From Myxococcales bacterium (GTDB taxonomy: Bacteria > Myxococcota_A > Polyangia > Polyangiales > Ga0077539), in contig JAUSAZ010000210.1 in assembly GCA_030652255.1 (NCBI GenBank), forward strand, positions 124,001 through 188,000: a stretch of 64,000 nucleotides of DNA, given 5' to 3'. Below the pieces are notes generated by a model. That model worked only from the letters and a program-made list of their open reading frames with translations. It did no database searches and was not told where the DNA came from. Of the stretch, positions 40,529 to 49,772 are shown one piece after another. Positions within the stretch are counted from its first letter, which is position 1. Every line of letters begins with the position of its first letter. The position numbers and the translations under genes were made by a program.

Positions 40529-41287
40529 ATGGACCCACGATCGACGATGCGGGTCGGGCTGCGTGCGCTCGGGCTCGCCTCGGTCACCGGCGCGGAGTGC
40601 GGCGCCCTGTGGCTGGAGACCCGGCTGCGCGGAGTGTCCGACGCGCGGCGCGACGCCTATGTGCGCGCCTGGAGCCGTCGGCTGCTCGCCGTGTCGGGCG
40701 TGCGCGTCGTCGGCGATCCGGCGCTCGCGGCCCTCCCCGCGGTGCCCGTGGGGGGGCGGCTCATCGTGTCCAACCACCGCTCGATGCTGGATATCCTGGT
40801 GATCCTGTCGCGCTTCGGCGGCAGCATCCTCTCGAGGGACGACCTCCAGCGCTGGCCCCTCTTCGCGCGCCTCGCGGCCATCGCCGGCACGCTGTACGTC
40901 GACCGCGGCAGCAGCGCGAGCGGGGCGGCCTCCATCCGGCGCGTGGGCGATCGGCTGTCCCGGGCCGCGGTCGTGACGGTCTTCGCGGAGGGCACGACGT
41001 ACCCCGGCGACGAGGTGCGCCCCTTCCACGCGGGCGCCTTCCTCGCGGTGGCGCGGACGGGCGGCGAGGTGCTCCCGGTGGGCCTCGCGTACCGCGAGCC
41101 CGAGGCGATCTACTGGCAGGAGTCGCTCGGACGCCACGGGCGGCGGTTGATCGAGCAGCCGTCGATCACCGTGGCGCTACGCCTCGGGGCGGTGATCCCA
41201 GCGGCGGGCCAGACGACGAAGCGGCTCGCCGCGGAGACCCACGCCGCGGTCCAGGCGGCCGTGACGCGGGCGCGCGCGCAGCTCTAG
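40529..41287 (+). CDS. plsC: 1-acyl-sn-glycerol-3-phosphate acyltransferase (PlsC family)
   Basis: 252 residues. The acyltransferase motif I is SNHRSMLDILVI (H-x4-D), followed by GTLYVDRGSSASGAASIRRV (motif II), VTVFAEGTTYPGDEVRPFHAGAF (motif III) and VLPVGLAY (motif IV). It transfers an acyl chain to lysophosphatidate at the inner membrane in phospholipid synthesis, although related enzymes acylate other lipids. Its stop overlaps the stop of the convergent esterase gene by 4 nt, leaving no room for a separate terminator. A second plsC elsewhere in the genome is possible. Confidence 0.9.
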   Translation: MDPRSTMRVGLRALGLASVTGAECGALWLETRLRGVSDARRDAYVRAWSRRLLAVSGVRVVGDPALAALPAVPVGGRLIVSNHRSMLDILVILSRFGGSILSRDDLQRWPLFARLAAIAGTLYVDRGSSASGAASIRRVGDRLSRAAVVTVFAEGTTYPGDEVRPFHAGAFLAVARTGGEVLPVGLAYREPEAIYWQESLGRHGRRLIEQPSITVALRLGAVIPAAGQTTKRLAAETHAAVQAAVTRARAQL

Positions 41288-41976
41288 CGGAGCACCGACT
41301 GGAGCCACGACCCGGCGCGGGCGCACACGCCCTGGGAGATGGTGTGCGGGCCCTGGAAGGGCACCCACTCGACGGCCGCGCCGTGGCCGGCGAGCAGCGA
41401 GTGAAGCTCCTCGGCGACCGCGAAGGGGAGGATCGGGTCCTGCCGGCCGTGGCTCTGGAACACCCGGCGGTCGCGTGCGTTCTGGGCGAGGGCCGGCCGC
41501 CAGCGAGCGCCCGCGAGCAGGGTGCCCGAGAGGATCATGAGCCCGGCCCAGCGCTCGGGCGCGTTGAGGAAGAGGTCGGTGGTGACCATCGCGCCCTGGG
41601 AGAAGCCGCCGAGGACGGTGTTCGCGGGGTCGACGCCGTGGTCGCGCACGAGGGCCTGGAGGCAGGACTGCGTGCGGGCGAGGGCGTCGGTCATGCCCGC
41701 GGGCGTGGCCTCGGTGTCGAAGACGCGCGGGCGGCCCTGCATCAGCGCGATCTGGATGGCGACCATGTCGATGGGCCACCAGGCGCGGGCGCCGCCGCCG
41801 AGGTCGAGCGGGGCCTCGGGGAAGAACCACCGCACGCCCGGCCCGGCGGCGATGGCACCGGAGAGCCCGCAGAGGTCGTCCCCCGGGGCGCCGTAGCCGT
41901 GGCAGAGAATCACCGACGGCCCGGCGACCGGCCCGACCGTGCGGACCCGCAGTCCGCCGACTTCCAACGTCTTCAT
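41284..41976 (-). CDS. Phospholipase/carboxylesterase family alpha/beta hydrolase
   Basis: 230 residues. SVILCHGYGAPGDDL is the oxyanion strand, VLGGFSQGAMVTTDLFL holds the catalytic Ser (G-F-S-Q-G), QSHGRQDPILPF the Asp, and FQGPHTISQGV the His. This is the complete triad of the family that hydrolyses lysophospholipids and short acyl esters. No signal sequence, so it is cytoplasmic. Its ATG overlaps the stop of the upstream lipoprotein gene (ATGA at 41973-41976), so it is translated together with a periplasmic haem-motif lipoprotein, an unexpected pairing. Confidence 0.88.
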   Translation of the reverse strand: MKTLEVGGLRVRTVGPVAGPSVILCHGYGAPGDDLCGLSGAIAAGPGVRWFFPEAPLDLGGGARAWWPIDMVAIQIALMQGRPRVFDTEATPAGMTDALARTQSCLQALVRDHGVDPANTVLGGFSQGAMVTTDLFLNAPERWAGLMILSGTLLAGARWRPALAQNARDRRVFQSHGRQDPILPFAVAEELHSLLAGHGAAVEWVPFQGPHTISQGVCARAGSWLQSVLR

Positions 41977-43844
41977 GGGGGAACCACTACCTCTCGGGTC
42001 CACTGCGCGATGTGATTGCTGGTCATGGGATCCTGGAAGGGCAGCCAGAAGGGCGCGAAGCTCGGGTCTTCGCGCAGCGCCTGGCGGTCTTCGGTGTTGG
42101 GCACCGCCACGGCGACCATCCAGAGCTGCGGGCGGTCGGCGCCGACGAGCCGGAGCCCGTAGTTGCGCTTCGACGAGAAGGTCACCCAGTACACCGTGCG
42201 ATCGAGCCAGGTGGTGGTGAAGGGCGACACCTTGGGCCACGAGTTGGTGAGGGCGTCGCGGGTGTCGTTGGGCCCGCGCGCGTTGACCGCGTCGAGCGCG
42301 ACGGCGTGGTGCGTGGGGAGGTCGGTGTCGACGATCCAGAGCGACGCGGTGGGGTCGTCGTAGGCGTCGCAGGGGTGCCCCCCGAAGGCGCCGCCCGCCT
42401 CGGGGAAGGTGTCGCCGGGCTCGGTGCCGCCGGGGCACACCGAGCGGTTGTAGATCACGTAGCGGCCGTCGGGCGTGGGCGCGGGGTAGTAGCGGTTTTC
42501 GCCGCGCACCGCGGGCACGAGCGTGGTGGCCGCGCCGAACAGGTTGCCGTTGAAGGGCAGCCACTGGATCGCCCCGCGGCGCACGAGGATGCCCTCGCGC
42601 TGCGCGTCGACGCGGGTGAGGGCGACGCCGTTGTTGGCGTTCGACCAGTCGGGGTGGGTCGCGAGGCCGCCGACGTCGAGGTCGCGGACCACGGACAGGT
42701 CGGCGTCGAGCAGGCGCAGGCGGCCGTCGCGCGCCCCCACGAGCTGCGTCCCGCCGGGGTTGAAGGACATGAGCTGCGCCCAGCGCTCGATGCGCGAGGC
42801 CGTGAGGGCGCGGCGCTCGACGTCGTAGACCACGGCGTTGGCGAGGTGCCCGCCGCCGAGCACCGCGGCCATGCGCCGCCCGTCCGGGGAGACGGCGTGG
42901 CAGCCGATGCAGGCGTGCGGGTTGCCCTCGCTGTCCGCGGGGCTGTCGGCGGCGGTGACGTAGGGGGTCGGGGCGCGGTCGCCGCGGGCGAAGTCGTAGC
43001 GGTAGATGCCGTTGTTGGGGCGCGCGGCGGCCCAGTAGTAGAGCCCGCCGGCGACGCTGTCGGGCGCGAAGTAGAGCCGGGTGACCGCGGACGAGGCGAC
43101 GGTGCCGTCGGCCCGGAGCGCGCGCACCCGGAGCTCGACGGGCTGCGCGGCGCCGCGGTTGGTGTCGGCGATCCAGCGGAAGAGCTGACCGTCGAGCGCG
43201 GCGGTGCACCCGCCGGCGGGCGCCGCGCAGGCGCGGTAGAGGTGCACCGCGGTGGCCGCGTTGGTGAAGGAGAGGTCGTACGCGACGGCGGCCCCGTCGG
43301 GCATCCAGTGCACCTCCGCGCCCGACAGGTTGGGCGGGAACATCACCCGGTCGGAGGGGTAGATCACGCGCGGCGGCGATGCGGTGGAGGCGGCCCCGGA
43401 GGCGAAGCGGGCGGCGAGGTCGGCGGGCAGTCCCTCGGCGGTGTCCGAGGCGTTCCAGCGGACGCGCACGCGCGCGCTGGCGAGGATGGGCGAGGTGCGG
43501 CTCGGGCGCGCGAGCACGGTGGCCTCGCCGCCCGCGATGGCGGCGGTGGTGAAGGTGCCGCGCTCGATGCGGCCGACGAGCGCCGGGCGGAGCTCGAAGT
43601 CGAGCTGCGCGGTGACGTCGCGGGTGGTGCCGTCGGCGAAGGTGCCGACGACGGTGAAGCGCTGCGTGGCGGCGGCGCTGGGGGATGCGTCGAGGGTGAC
43701 GTCGGCGGGGCTGATCGCGAGCGAGCGGAGGTTGTCGAGCGACCCCACGCTGACGGCGGCGTCCTCGGCGGAGCCGCCGAGGTTGCCGGAGCATCCCGCG
43801 GAGGCGAGCAGGGCGGGGAGCACGAGGAGGCGGCGGATCACCAT
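41973..43844 (-). CDS. TolB-like propeller lipoprotein with CXXCH motif
   Basis: 623 residues. Signal MVIRRLLVLPALLASAGC gives a lipidated Cys. An Ig-like Big2-type domain follows (AISPADVTLDASPSAAATQRFTVVGTFADGTTRDVT). Then comes a long beta-propeller with VHWMPDGAAVAYDLSF, YYWAAARPNNGIYRYDFA, YYPAPTPDGRYVIYNRS and LWIVDTDLPTHHAVALD. Within the propeller GNPHACIGCHAVSPDGRRMAAVLGG has a CXXCH haem-attachment motif inserted before a blade, so it may be a c-type cytochrome. It might read a redox partner or transfer electrons at the outer surface; the haem is predicted, not proven. It is first gene of a two-gene leftward operon. Confidence 0.82.
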   Translation of the reverse strand: MVIRRLLVLPALLASAGCSGNLGGSAEDAAVSVGSLDNLRSLAISPADVTLDASPSAAATQRFTVVGTFADGTTRDVTAQLDFELRPALVGRIERGTFTTAAIAGGEATVLARPSRTSPILASARVRVRWNASDTAEGLPADLAARFASGAASTASPPRVIYPSDRVMFPPNLSGAEVHWMPDGAAVAYDLSFTNAATAVHLYRACAAPAGGCTAALDGQLFRWIADTNRGAAQPVELRVRALRADGTVASSAVTRLYFAPDSVAGGLYYWAAARPNNGIYRYDFARGDRAPTPYVTAADSPADSEGNPHACIGCHAVSPDGRRMAAVLGGGHLANAVVYDVERRALTASRIERWAQLMSFNPGGTQLVGARDGRLRLLDADLSVVRDLDVGGLATHPDWSNANNGVALTRVDAQREGILVRRGAIQWLPFNGNLFGAATTLVPAVRGENRYYPAPTPDGRYVIYNRSVCPGGTEPGDTFPEAGGAFGGHPCDAYDDPTASLWIVDTDLPTHHAVALDAVNARGPNDTRDALTNSWPKVSPFTTTWLDRTVYWVTFSSKRNYGLRLVGADRPQLWMVAVAVPNTEDRQALREDPSFAPFWLPFQDPMTSNHIAQWTREVVVPP

Positions 43845-43931
43845 GCGAGTGGATGTCCCAACCCGGCGGTGAGGTCAACGCGATCGGTGGTTGCGTGTCG
43901 GGCGGCGTGTGCGGGATATCTCGCGGATCGT

Positions 43932-46448
43932 ATGGTGACCCCGCTGCGCGTGATGAAGTTTGGCGGCTCGTCGGTGGGCAGCCCGGAGCGACTCTCGCAG
44001 GTGCTCACGCTGATCGCGGAGGAGGTCCCCACGGGGCCGATCGCGGTGGTGGTGTCGGCGATGGGCGACACCACCGACCACCTCATCGAGGCCGCCGAGC
44101 TCGCGTCGCGCGGCGACGACCACGGGGCCGAGCGGGTGATCGACCAGGTCGCCGACGTGGCCACCACCAACGGGCTGATGGTGCTCCAGGCCATCGAGCG
44201 GGCGAGCGGCCTCGCGGGCGAGCGGCCGCAGATCACCCCGGCGGTGCGCGAGCTGCTGGTGCCGCTGCGGCGGCTGCTCACGGGCGTGTCGCTGCTGCGC
44301 GAGCGCACGGCGCAGACGCTCGACCTGGTGATGTCCTTCGGCGAGCGCCTGAGCGCGACGGTGGTGTCGATGCTGCTCACCGCCCGGGGCATCCCCGCGA
44401 CCTTCGTCGACGCGCGCGCCTGGCTCGTCACCGACGCGCGCTTCGGCAACGCGCTCGTCGACTGGGAGGCCACCCGTGCGCGCCTCGAAGCGCTTCGGGC
44501 AGGCTGGGCGACGCCGGTGACGGTGCACACGGGCTTCCTCGGGCAGACCCCCGACGGGCGCACCACGACCCTCGGGCGCAACGGGTCGGACTACACCGCG
44601 ACGCTGCTCGCGCGGGGCCTCGGGGCCGCGGAGGTCAACATCTGGACGGACGTCTCCGGGGTGATGACCGCCGACCCGGGCCTCGTGCGCGACGCCTACC
44701 CCATCGCGCGGATGAGCTACATGGAGGCCCTCGAGCTCGCGAGCTTCGGGGCGCGGATGTTCCACCCGCGGACGATGATCCCGCTGATGGAGAGCGGCGT
44801 GCCGATGCGCATCCGCAACACCATGGCGCCGACCGCGCCGGGCACGCGCATCGACGGCGGCGACCGCTCGCCGGGCGAGCGCCCCACCTGCGTGACCTCG
44901 CTGGAGAACCTCGCGCTGCTCGACGTGCGCCTGCGCCGGCTGTCGGCGGAGATGCCGCTGGGCGAGCGGGTGCTGCGGGCCCTGCGCTCGGCCGCGGTTC
45001 CGGTGTGGATGACCTCGCAGGGGGCCCACGGCCAGGCGGTGGCGGTGGTGATCCCCGGCGGGGCGATCGAGGGCGCGCGGGCGGCGGTCGAGCGTGAGCT
45101 TGCGCTGGAGTTCGAGCGCGGCGACCTGGAGCCCATCGGCGTGCGCGCGCCGGTCACGCTTCTCTCGCTCGTGGCCGAGGACATGGGCCGGATGACCGAC
45201 GCCCCGGGACGCTTCTTCGGCGCCCTCGGGGCGGTGGGCGTGCCCGTCGCGGCCATCGCGCAGGGGGCGAGCTCGCGCTCGATCTCGTGCGCCATCGACG
45301 CCCCGGACACGGCGCTCGCGGTGCGCACGGTGCACGCGGCCTTCAACTTCGCCCACCAGGAGGTCAACCTCCTGGTGCTGGGCAAGGGCACCGTCGGCGC
45401 GCAGCTGCTCGCGCAGATCGCGCAGCAGGGGGAGTTCCTGCTGCGGGCGCACGGGCTGCGGCTGAAGGTGGTGGGCATCGCGGCGTCGCAGCGCACGGTG
45501 TTCGACGACGGCGGCCTCGCGCTCGACGCCTGGCGCGAGCTCTTCACCGGGGCCGTCGCCGGGCCGTCGCCCTCGCTGGACGAGTCGCTCGAGCGGCTGC
45601 GACGGCTGCCGGTGCCGGTGCTCGTGGACTGCACCGCGCTCGACGGGATGGACGCCGTGTACGCGACCGCGCTCGGTCGTGGCGTGCACGTGGTGTCGGC
45701 CAACAAGAAGCCGCTGACCGTTCCGTGGGAGGCGCGCGAGCGCCTGATGGCCTCAGCGCGGCGGCACTTCCGCGGCTACCGCTACGAGACCACCGTGGGC
45801 GCGAGCCTGCCCGTGATCGAGACGCTGCAAGACCTCGTTCGCACGGGCGATCGTGTGCTGCTCATCGAGGGCTCGCTGTCGGGCACGCTGGGCTACCTCT
45901 GCAACGAGGTGATGAAGGGCGTACCGCTCTCGGCCGCGGTGGAGACGGCGCGCGCGCGGGGATTCACCGAGCCCAACCCCCAGGACGACCTGTCGGGCCT
46001 CGACGTGGCGCGCAAGGCGCTGATCCTGGTGCGCGAGCTCGGCGTGCCGATGGCGCTCGAGGACATCGAGGTCGAGCCGCTCGCCCCGGCGGACATCATC
46101 GCCGAGGCTTCGGTCGAGGCCTTCTTCGCGCGGCTGCGCGATCACGACGCGGAGTTCTCTGCGCGGGTCGGCGACCTCCGGGAGGCCGGGCGGGTGCTGC
46201 GCTACCTGGTGCGCATCGACCCGGGCGGGGCGGCGGGTCGGCCGCAGGTGCGCGTGGGCCCGACGGTCGTCGACGCCGCGCATCCCTCCACGCGGCTGCG
46301 CGGGGCGGAGTCCTTCGTGGCCTTCACCACGGAGCGATACTCCGAGAGCCCGCTCATCGTGCAGGGCGCGGGCGCGGGCGGCGCGGTCACCGCGGCGGGG
46401 GTGCTCGCCGACGTGCTGCGCGTCGCGCAGGGCCTGCGCGGGCGTTGA
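43932..46448 (+). CDS. thrA: Bifunctional aspartokinase/homoserine dehydrogenase
   Basis: 838 residues. The aspartokinase half (1-470) has VMKFGGSSVGSPERLSQV, FGERLSATVVSMLLTARG, TVHTGFLGQTPDGRTTTLGRNGSDYTATLLARGL and two ACT-like regulatory domains (VTLLSLVAEDMGRMTDAPGRFFGALG). The homoserine dehydrogenase half (about 485-838) has VLGKGTVGAQLLAQI (NAD(P) site), VVSANKKPLTVPW, YRYETTVGASLPVIETLQDLVRTGD and GSLSGTLGYLCNEVMKGVPLSAAVETARARGFTEPNP. It catalyses the first and third steps from aspartate to threonine and methionine, probably with feedback inhibition through the ACT domains. Start ATG 43932. Confidence 0.94.
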   Translation: MVTPLRVMKFGGSSVGSPERLSQVLTLIAEEVPTGPIAVVVSAMGDTTDHLIEAAELASRGDDHGAERVIDQVADVATTNGLMVLQAIERASGLAGERPQITPAVRELLVPLRRLLTGVSLLRERTAQTLDLVMSFGERLSATVVSMLLTARGIPATFVDARAWLVTDARFGNALVDWEATRARLEALRAGWATPVTVHTGFLGQTPDGRTTTLGRNGSDYTATLLARGLGAAEVNIWTDVSGVMTADPGLVRDAYPIARMSYMEALELASFGARMFHPRTMIPLMESGVPMRIRNTMAPTAPGTRIDGGDRSPGERPTCVTSLENLALLDVRLRRLSAEMPLGERVLRALRSAAVPVWMTSQGAHGQAVAVVIPGGAIEGARAAVERELALEFERGDLEPIGVRAPVTLLSLVAEDMGRMTDAPGRFFGALGAVGVPVAAIAQGASSRSISCAIDAPDTALAVRTVHAAFNFAHQEVNLLVLGKGTVGAQLLAQIAQQGEFLLRAHGLRLKVVGIAASQRTVFDDGGLALDAWRELFTGAVAGPSPSLDESLERLRRLPVPVLVDCTALDGMDAVYATALGRGVHVVSANKKPLTVPWEARERLMASARRHFRGYRYETTVGASLPVIETLQDLVRTGDRVLLIEGSLSGTLGYLCNEVMKGVPLSAAVETARARGFTEPNPQDDLSGLDVARKALILVRELGVPMALEDIEVEPLAPADIIAEASVEAFFARLRDHDAEFSARVGDLREAGRVLRYLVRIDPGGAAGRPQVRVGPTVVDAAHPSTRLRGAESFVAFTTERYSESPLIVQGAGAGGAVTAAGVLADVLRVAQGLRGR

Positions 46449-46488
46449 CACCCCGCGACCCATCATCCATTGAAGCGCCGAAACACCG

Positions 46489-48384
46489 ATGACCATCGTC
46501 CAGGTCGATCATGTGACCTTCGGGTACGGCGTAGACCTCCTCTTCGAGGACGTGTGCTTCACGCTCGCCGCGGGGGAGCGCCTCGCGCTCGTGGCCCCCA
46601 ACGGTCAGGGCAAGAGCTCGCTGCTGCGCATCCTCGCGGGGGAGCTCGAGCCCGACGAGGGCAGGGTGCTCATGCCCCGGGCGGTGCGGGTGGGCTACCT
46701 TCACCAGTCGCACGAGCCTGATCCGTCGTCGACGGTGGTGGAGGTGCTGATGAAGCCCTTCGGCGCGGCCCGCGCGGCGCGCCACGCCCTCACCGAGGCC
46801 GAGCACGGGGCCGCGCAGGGGCGCCCCGAGGACCTCGACCGCCTCGCCCACGCGCAGGACCACTACCAGCGCATTGGCGCCGACGCGGTGGAGCGCGAGG
46901 TGTCGACGATCGCGACGCGGGTGGGCTTCTCCGACGCCGACCTCGGGCGCGCCGTGGCCTCGCTCTCGGGCGGCGAGCGCGGGCGGTTGCAGCTGGCGGC
47001 GGTGCTCGCGGCGAAGCCCGACCTGCTGCTCCTCGACGAGCCCACCAACCACCTGGACATCGAGAGCACCGAGTGGCTGGAGGCCTTCCTCCGGGGCTTC
47101 CCCGGCGCCGTGGTGGTGGTCTCGCACGACCGCGCCTTCCTCGATGCGACGTGCCCGCGGACGGCGGAGCTCGGGCTCTTCCGCTTCCGGCTCTACGAGG
47201 CGCCGTACTCGACCTACCTCGTGCTCCGCGAGGAGGACCTCGCGCGCGAGCGCCGGGAGCTCGAGCTGCAGCGCGCCGAGATCGCGAAGACCGAGGACTT
47301 CATCCGCCGCAACCTGGCGGGGCAGGGGACCAACCAGGCCAAGTCGCGCCGGAGGATGCTCGACAAGCTGGTGCGCATCGAGCGACCGGAGGACATCTGG
47401 GCCGACGCGAAGAAGCTCGGGATGCGCTTCGCCCCGGGCCGCCGCTCGGGCGAGGTGGTCATCGACGCCAAGGGCCTCGGCGCGACCCGCGGCGGGCGCC
47501 GGCTCTTCAAGGGCATCGACCTGCAGGTCCGCCGGCTGGAGCGCCTGTGCATCGTGGGCCCCAACGGCAGCGGCAAGAGCACGCTGCTCAAGCGCCTCGC
47601 GGGCCTCGGCGACCCCGCGGACGAGGGCGATGTGCGCCTCGGCACCAACCTGGACTCCGGGTACTTCGACCAGCACCTGGAGTCGCTCGACCCGCGGCGC
47701 AGCTGCGTCGAGGAGATCCGCGCGGTGCGGCCGGACATGGTCGTCGACGCCGCGCGGCAGTACCTCTCGCGCTTCCGGTTCTTCGGGGATGACGCCTTCC
47801 GGGCCGTGGGTTCCCTCTCCGGCGGCGAGCGCACGCGGCTCGCCCTCGCGCGCCTGCTCCTGGTGCCGCGCAACCTGCTGCTGCTCGATGAGCCCACCAA
47901 CCACCTCGACATCCCCGCGTGCGAGATCCTGGAGGAGGCCCTGGCCAACTTCGACGGCACCGTCATCGTGGTGTCCCACGACCGGCGCTTCCTCGACCGG
48001 GTGGCGACCCGGGTGTTCCACCTGGACGACGGCGTGGTGACGCTCTACCCCGGCACCTACTCGGACTTCGTCGCGCGTCGCAGGCGCACGAAGGCAGAGC
48101 CCGTGGTGGCCGCGCCGGTGGCCGCGCCCGTCGGCAAGGAGTCCCACGAGGAGCGCCGCAAGAAGTCGCGCGAGGAGGAGCGACGGCGCAAGCGCGTGAC
48201 CGACCTGGAGCGCATGATCGCGGAGGCGGAGGCCACGCTGACGACGCTGCGCGCAGAGCTCACCGAGGGATACGGCAACGACTGGGCGAAGCTCGCGAAG
48301 CGGGCCGAGGAGGAGCGCGCCCTCGCCGTGAAGGTCGACGCCTGGACCGAGGAGTGGATGAAGCTGTCGGAGGAGTTCGCATGA
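46489..48384 (+). CDS. ABC-F family ATPase (Uup-like)
   Basis: 631 residues with two ABC cassettes: Walker A LVAPNGQGKSSLLRI and IVGPNGSGKSTLLKR, signature LSGGERGRLQLAAVL and LSGGERTRLALARLLL, and Walker B LLLLDEPTNHLDI in both. No membrane domain. The inter-domain linker (about 245-305) is the P-site tRNA-interaction-motif region of ABC-F proteins, and the C-terminal coiled coil (RRKKSREEERRRKRVTDLERMIAEAEATLTTLRAEL) is the Uup-type tail that binds DNA or ribosomal RNA. These proteins act on stalled ribosomes or on replication intermediates. Its stop overlaps the next start (ATGA). Confidence 0.9.
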   Translation: MTIVQVDHVTFGYGVDLLFEDVCFTLAAGERLALVAPNGQGKSSLLRILAGELEPDEGRVLMPRAVRVGYLHQSHEPDPSSTVVEVLMKPFGAARAARHALTEAEHGAAQGRPEDLDRLAHAQDHYQRIGADAVEREVSTIATRVGFSDADLGRAVASLSGGERGRLQLAAVLAAKPDLLLLDEPTNHLDIESTEWLEAFLRGFPGAVVVVSHDRAFLDATCPRTAELGLFRFRLYEAPYSTYLVLREEDLARERRELELQRAEIAKTEDFIRRNLAGQGTNQAKSRRRMLDKLVRIERPEDIWADAKKLGMRFAPGRRSGEVVIDAKGLGATRGGRRLFKGIDLQVRRLERLCIVGPNGSGKSTLLKRLAGLGDPADEGDVRLGTNLDSGYFDQHLESLDPRRSCVEEIRAVRPDMVVDAARQYLSRFRFFGDDAFRAVGSLSGGERTRLALARLLLVPRNLLLLDEPTNHLDIPACEILEEALANFDGTVIVVSHDRRFLDRVATRVFHLDDGVVTLYPGTYSDFVARRRRTKAEPVVAAPVAAPVGKESHEERRKKSREEERRRKRVTDLERMIAEAEATLTTLRAELTEGYGNDWAKLAKRAEEERALAVKVDAWTEEWMKLSEEFA

Positions 48385-49097
48385 TGCTGCGACGAGGTCG
48401 GGGCGGGTGGGTGCTGGCGCTGGCGATGCTCGGCGCGGTCGCGTGTCGCAGGGGCCCTGGCCCCGCCGCCGCGGCGGACGGGGGCGCGGTCGTCGCCGAC
48501 CCGGTGCCCGAGCCCGGCTTCGCGGTGCGCACCGACTCCACCGACGTGGTGTTCTCGTGGTTCGACGAGCAGGGGCAGTCGCACGCGGTGACGCGCGCCG
48601 ACGAGGTCCCCGAGGCCGCGAGGGAGCTCGTGCGGGTCGACCCGTCGCGCCCCGAGCTGCGGCGCCCGGGCTGGATCTGGATGACCAACCTCCGCGCGCC
48701 CGGCGCCAACGGCGCGCTGCCGCTGCGGGCGGTGCGCTCGGAGTCGCTGGCGACGGTGCTGCTCGCACGCGTCGGGCACGCCGGGCCGCTCGGGTCGGCG
48801 CCGCCGCCCGCCGCGGCCGCCGACGGGGGGGCGACCGCGCACGGTCCGTCCCAGGTGATCGTCTACGGCGCGTCGTGGTGCAGCGCCTGCCACCAGGCCG
48901 CCGCATACCTCACCCGCCGGCACGTCGCCTTCGTCGAGAAGGACATCGAGCAGGACGCCGCCGCCGCGCAGGAGATGCGGGAGAAGGCGCGGCGCGCGGG
49001 CGTGGCCACGGGCTCGATCCCGATCCTCGACGTGCGCGGGCACGTGCTCGTGGGCTTCTCCGCCGAGGCCATCGACCGCGCGCTCGCCGGGAGCTGA
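48381..49097 (+). CDS. Lipoprotein with glutaredoxin-like domain
   Basis: 238 residues from ATG 48381, overlapping the ABC-F stop. Lipobox AMLGAVAC. The N-terminal half holds a small domain (VFSWFDEQGQSHAVTRADEVPEAARELVRVD), followed by an Ala-rich linker. The C-terminal half is a glutaredoxin fold: QVIVYGASWCSACHQAAAYLTRRHVAFVEKDIEQD (active-site CSAC), TGSIPILDVRGHVLVGF (cis-Pro). Membrane-anchored extracytoplasmic glutaredoxins of this type are unusual. DsbD at 49773 could supply electrons for it, although the two genes face each other and are not in one operon. Confidence 0.85.
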   Translation: MMLRRGRGGWVLALAMLGAVACRRGPGPAAAADGGAVVADPVPEPGFAVRTDSTDVVFSWFDEQGQSHAVTRADEVPEAARELVRVDPSRPELRRPGWIWMTNLRAPGANGALPLRAVRSESLATVLLARVGHAGPLGSAPPPAAAADGGATAHGPSQVIVYGASWCSACHQAAAYLTRRHVAFVEKDIEQDAAAAQEMREKARRAGVATGSIPILDVRGHVLVGFSAEAIDRALAGS

Positions 49098-49125
49098 CGG
49101 CGATCGTCCGCGCGCCGCGGGGCCG

Positions 49126-49770
49126 TCAATCGGTCGAGGCGTCGGCCGCGGCGTCGACGGCCACGGAGGCGTCCATCGTCGCGTAGCAGCGCGGAAGCCG
49201 CGCGTCGCAGCAGCGCCGCCAGGCCAGGCGCACGGACTCGTTCGCGGCGGGGTCGATGTCCACGAGGCGCACGGTGCGACGCACGCTCTGGCAACGGCCG
49301 TAGAGGTCGTTGAAGTCGAGCTCGATGCGCACGTCGCCCCCGAGCACGCTGCAGTAGGCGCGGTCGTCGATCACCAGGGTCTGCGAGGGCAGCGCGAGGA
49401 GCGACGGATCTTCCGGGGCGGTGACCATCGGCAGCCGGATGCGCAGGCGCCCGATGAGGGTGTCGTCCGAGGGCCGGTACGCCCGCAGCTCGATGCGGGG
49501 CAGGCTCGGGTTGAAGCCCCGCCCGCGGAGCGCCACCCAGATGTGCTGCCCACCCTGCGGCCCCGGCACGAGGTACACCTCCGCGCCGTCGGTGAGCGGG
49601 CGGTAGCCACGAAGGGAGCTGTCGTTCCCGGTGCCGAGCTCGACCTCCGCCGGGGCGCCCGAGCAGGTCGCCGCGTCGATGCCGGCGTCGATGCCGCCGT
49701 CGGCGGTCGAGGGATCGTCGCAGCCGAGCAGCGCGAGGGCAGGGAGCCACCAGGTGACGAGCGATCGCAT
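49126..49770 (-). CDS. Lipoprotein of unknown function
   Basis: 214 residues. Signal MRSLVTWWLPALALLGC gives a lipidated Cys, then a short DAGIDAAT linker. A beta-rich domain follows (AEVYLVPGPQGGQHIWVALRGRGFNPSLPRIELRAY ... VIDDRAYCSVLGGDVRIELDFNDLYGRC) with several Cys. The C-terminus has RRCCDARLPRCYATMDAS, three close cysteines. It ends in a DASTD-type disordered tail. It starts 2 nt after the DsbD gene stop, so it is the second gene of a leftward operon. Its cysteines make it a candidate client or partner of DsbD; this is inference. Confidence 0.78.
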   Translation of the reverse strand: MRSLVTWWLPALALLGCDDPSTADGGIDAGIDAATCSGAPAEVELGTGNDSSLRGYRPLTDGAEVYLVPGPQGGQHIWVALRGRGFNPSLPRIELRAYRPSDDTLIGRLRIRLPMVTAPEDPSLLALPSQTLVIDDRAYCSVLGGDVRIELDFNDLYGRCQSVRRTVRLVDIDPAANESVRLAWRRCCDARLPRCYATMDASVAVDAAADASTD

Positions 49771-49772
49771 GC

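Noticed and set aside
41973..43878. One long minus-strand frame joining the esterase and the propeller lipoprotein as a fusion
   Set aside because: The two frames differ; the real genes overlap by ATGA at 41973-41976, each with its own stop and start.
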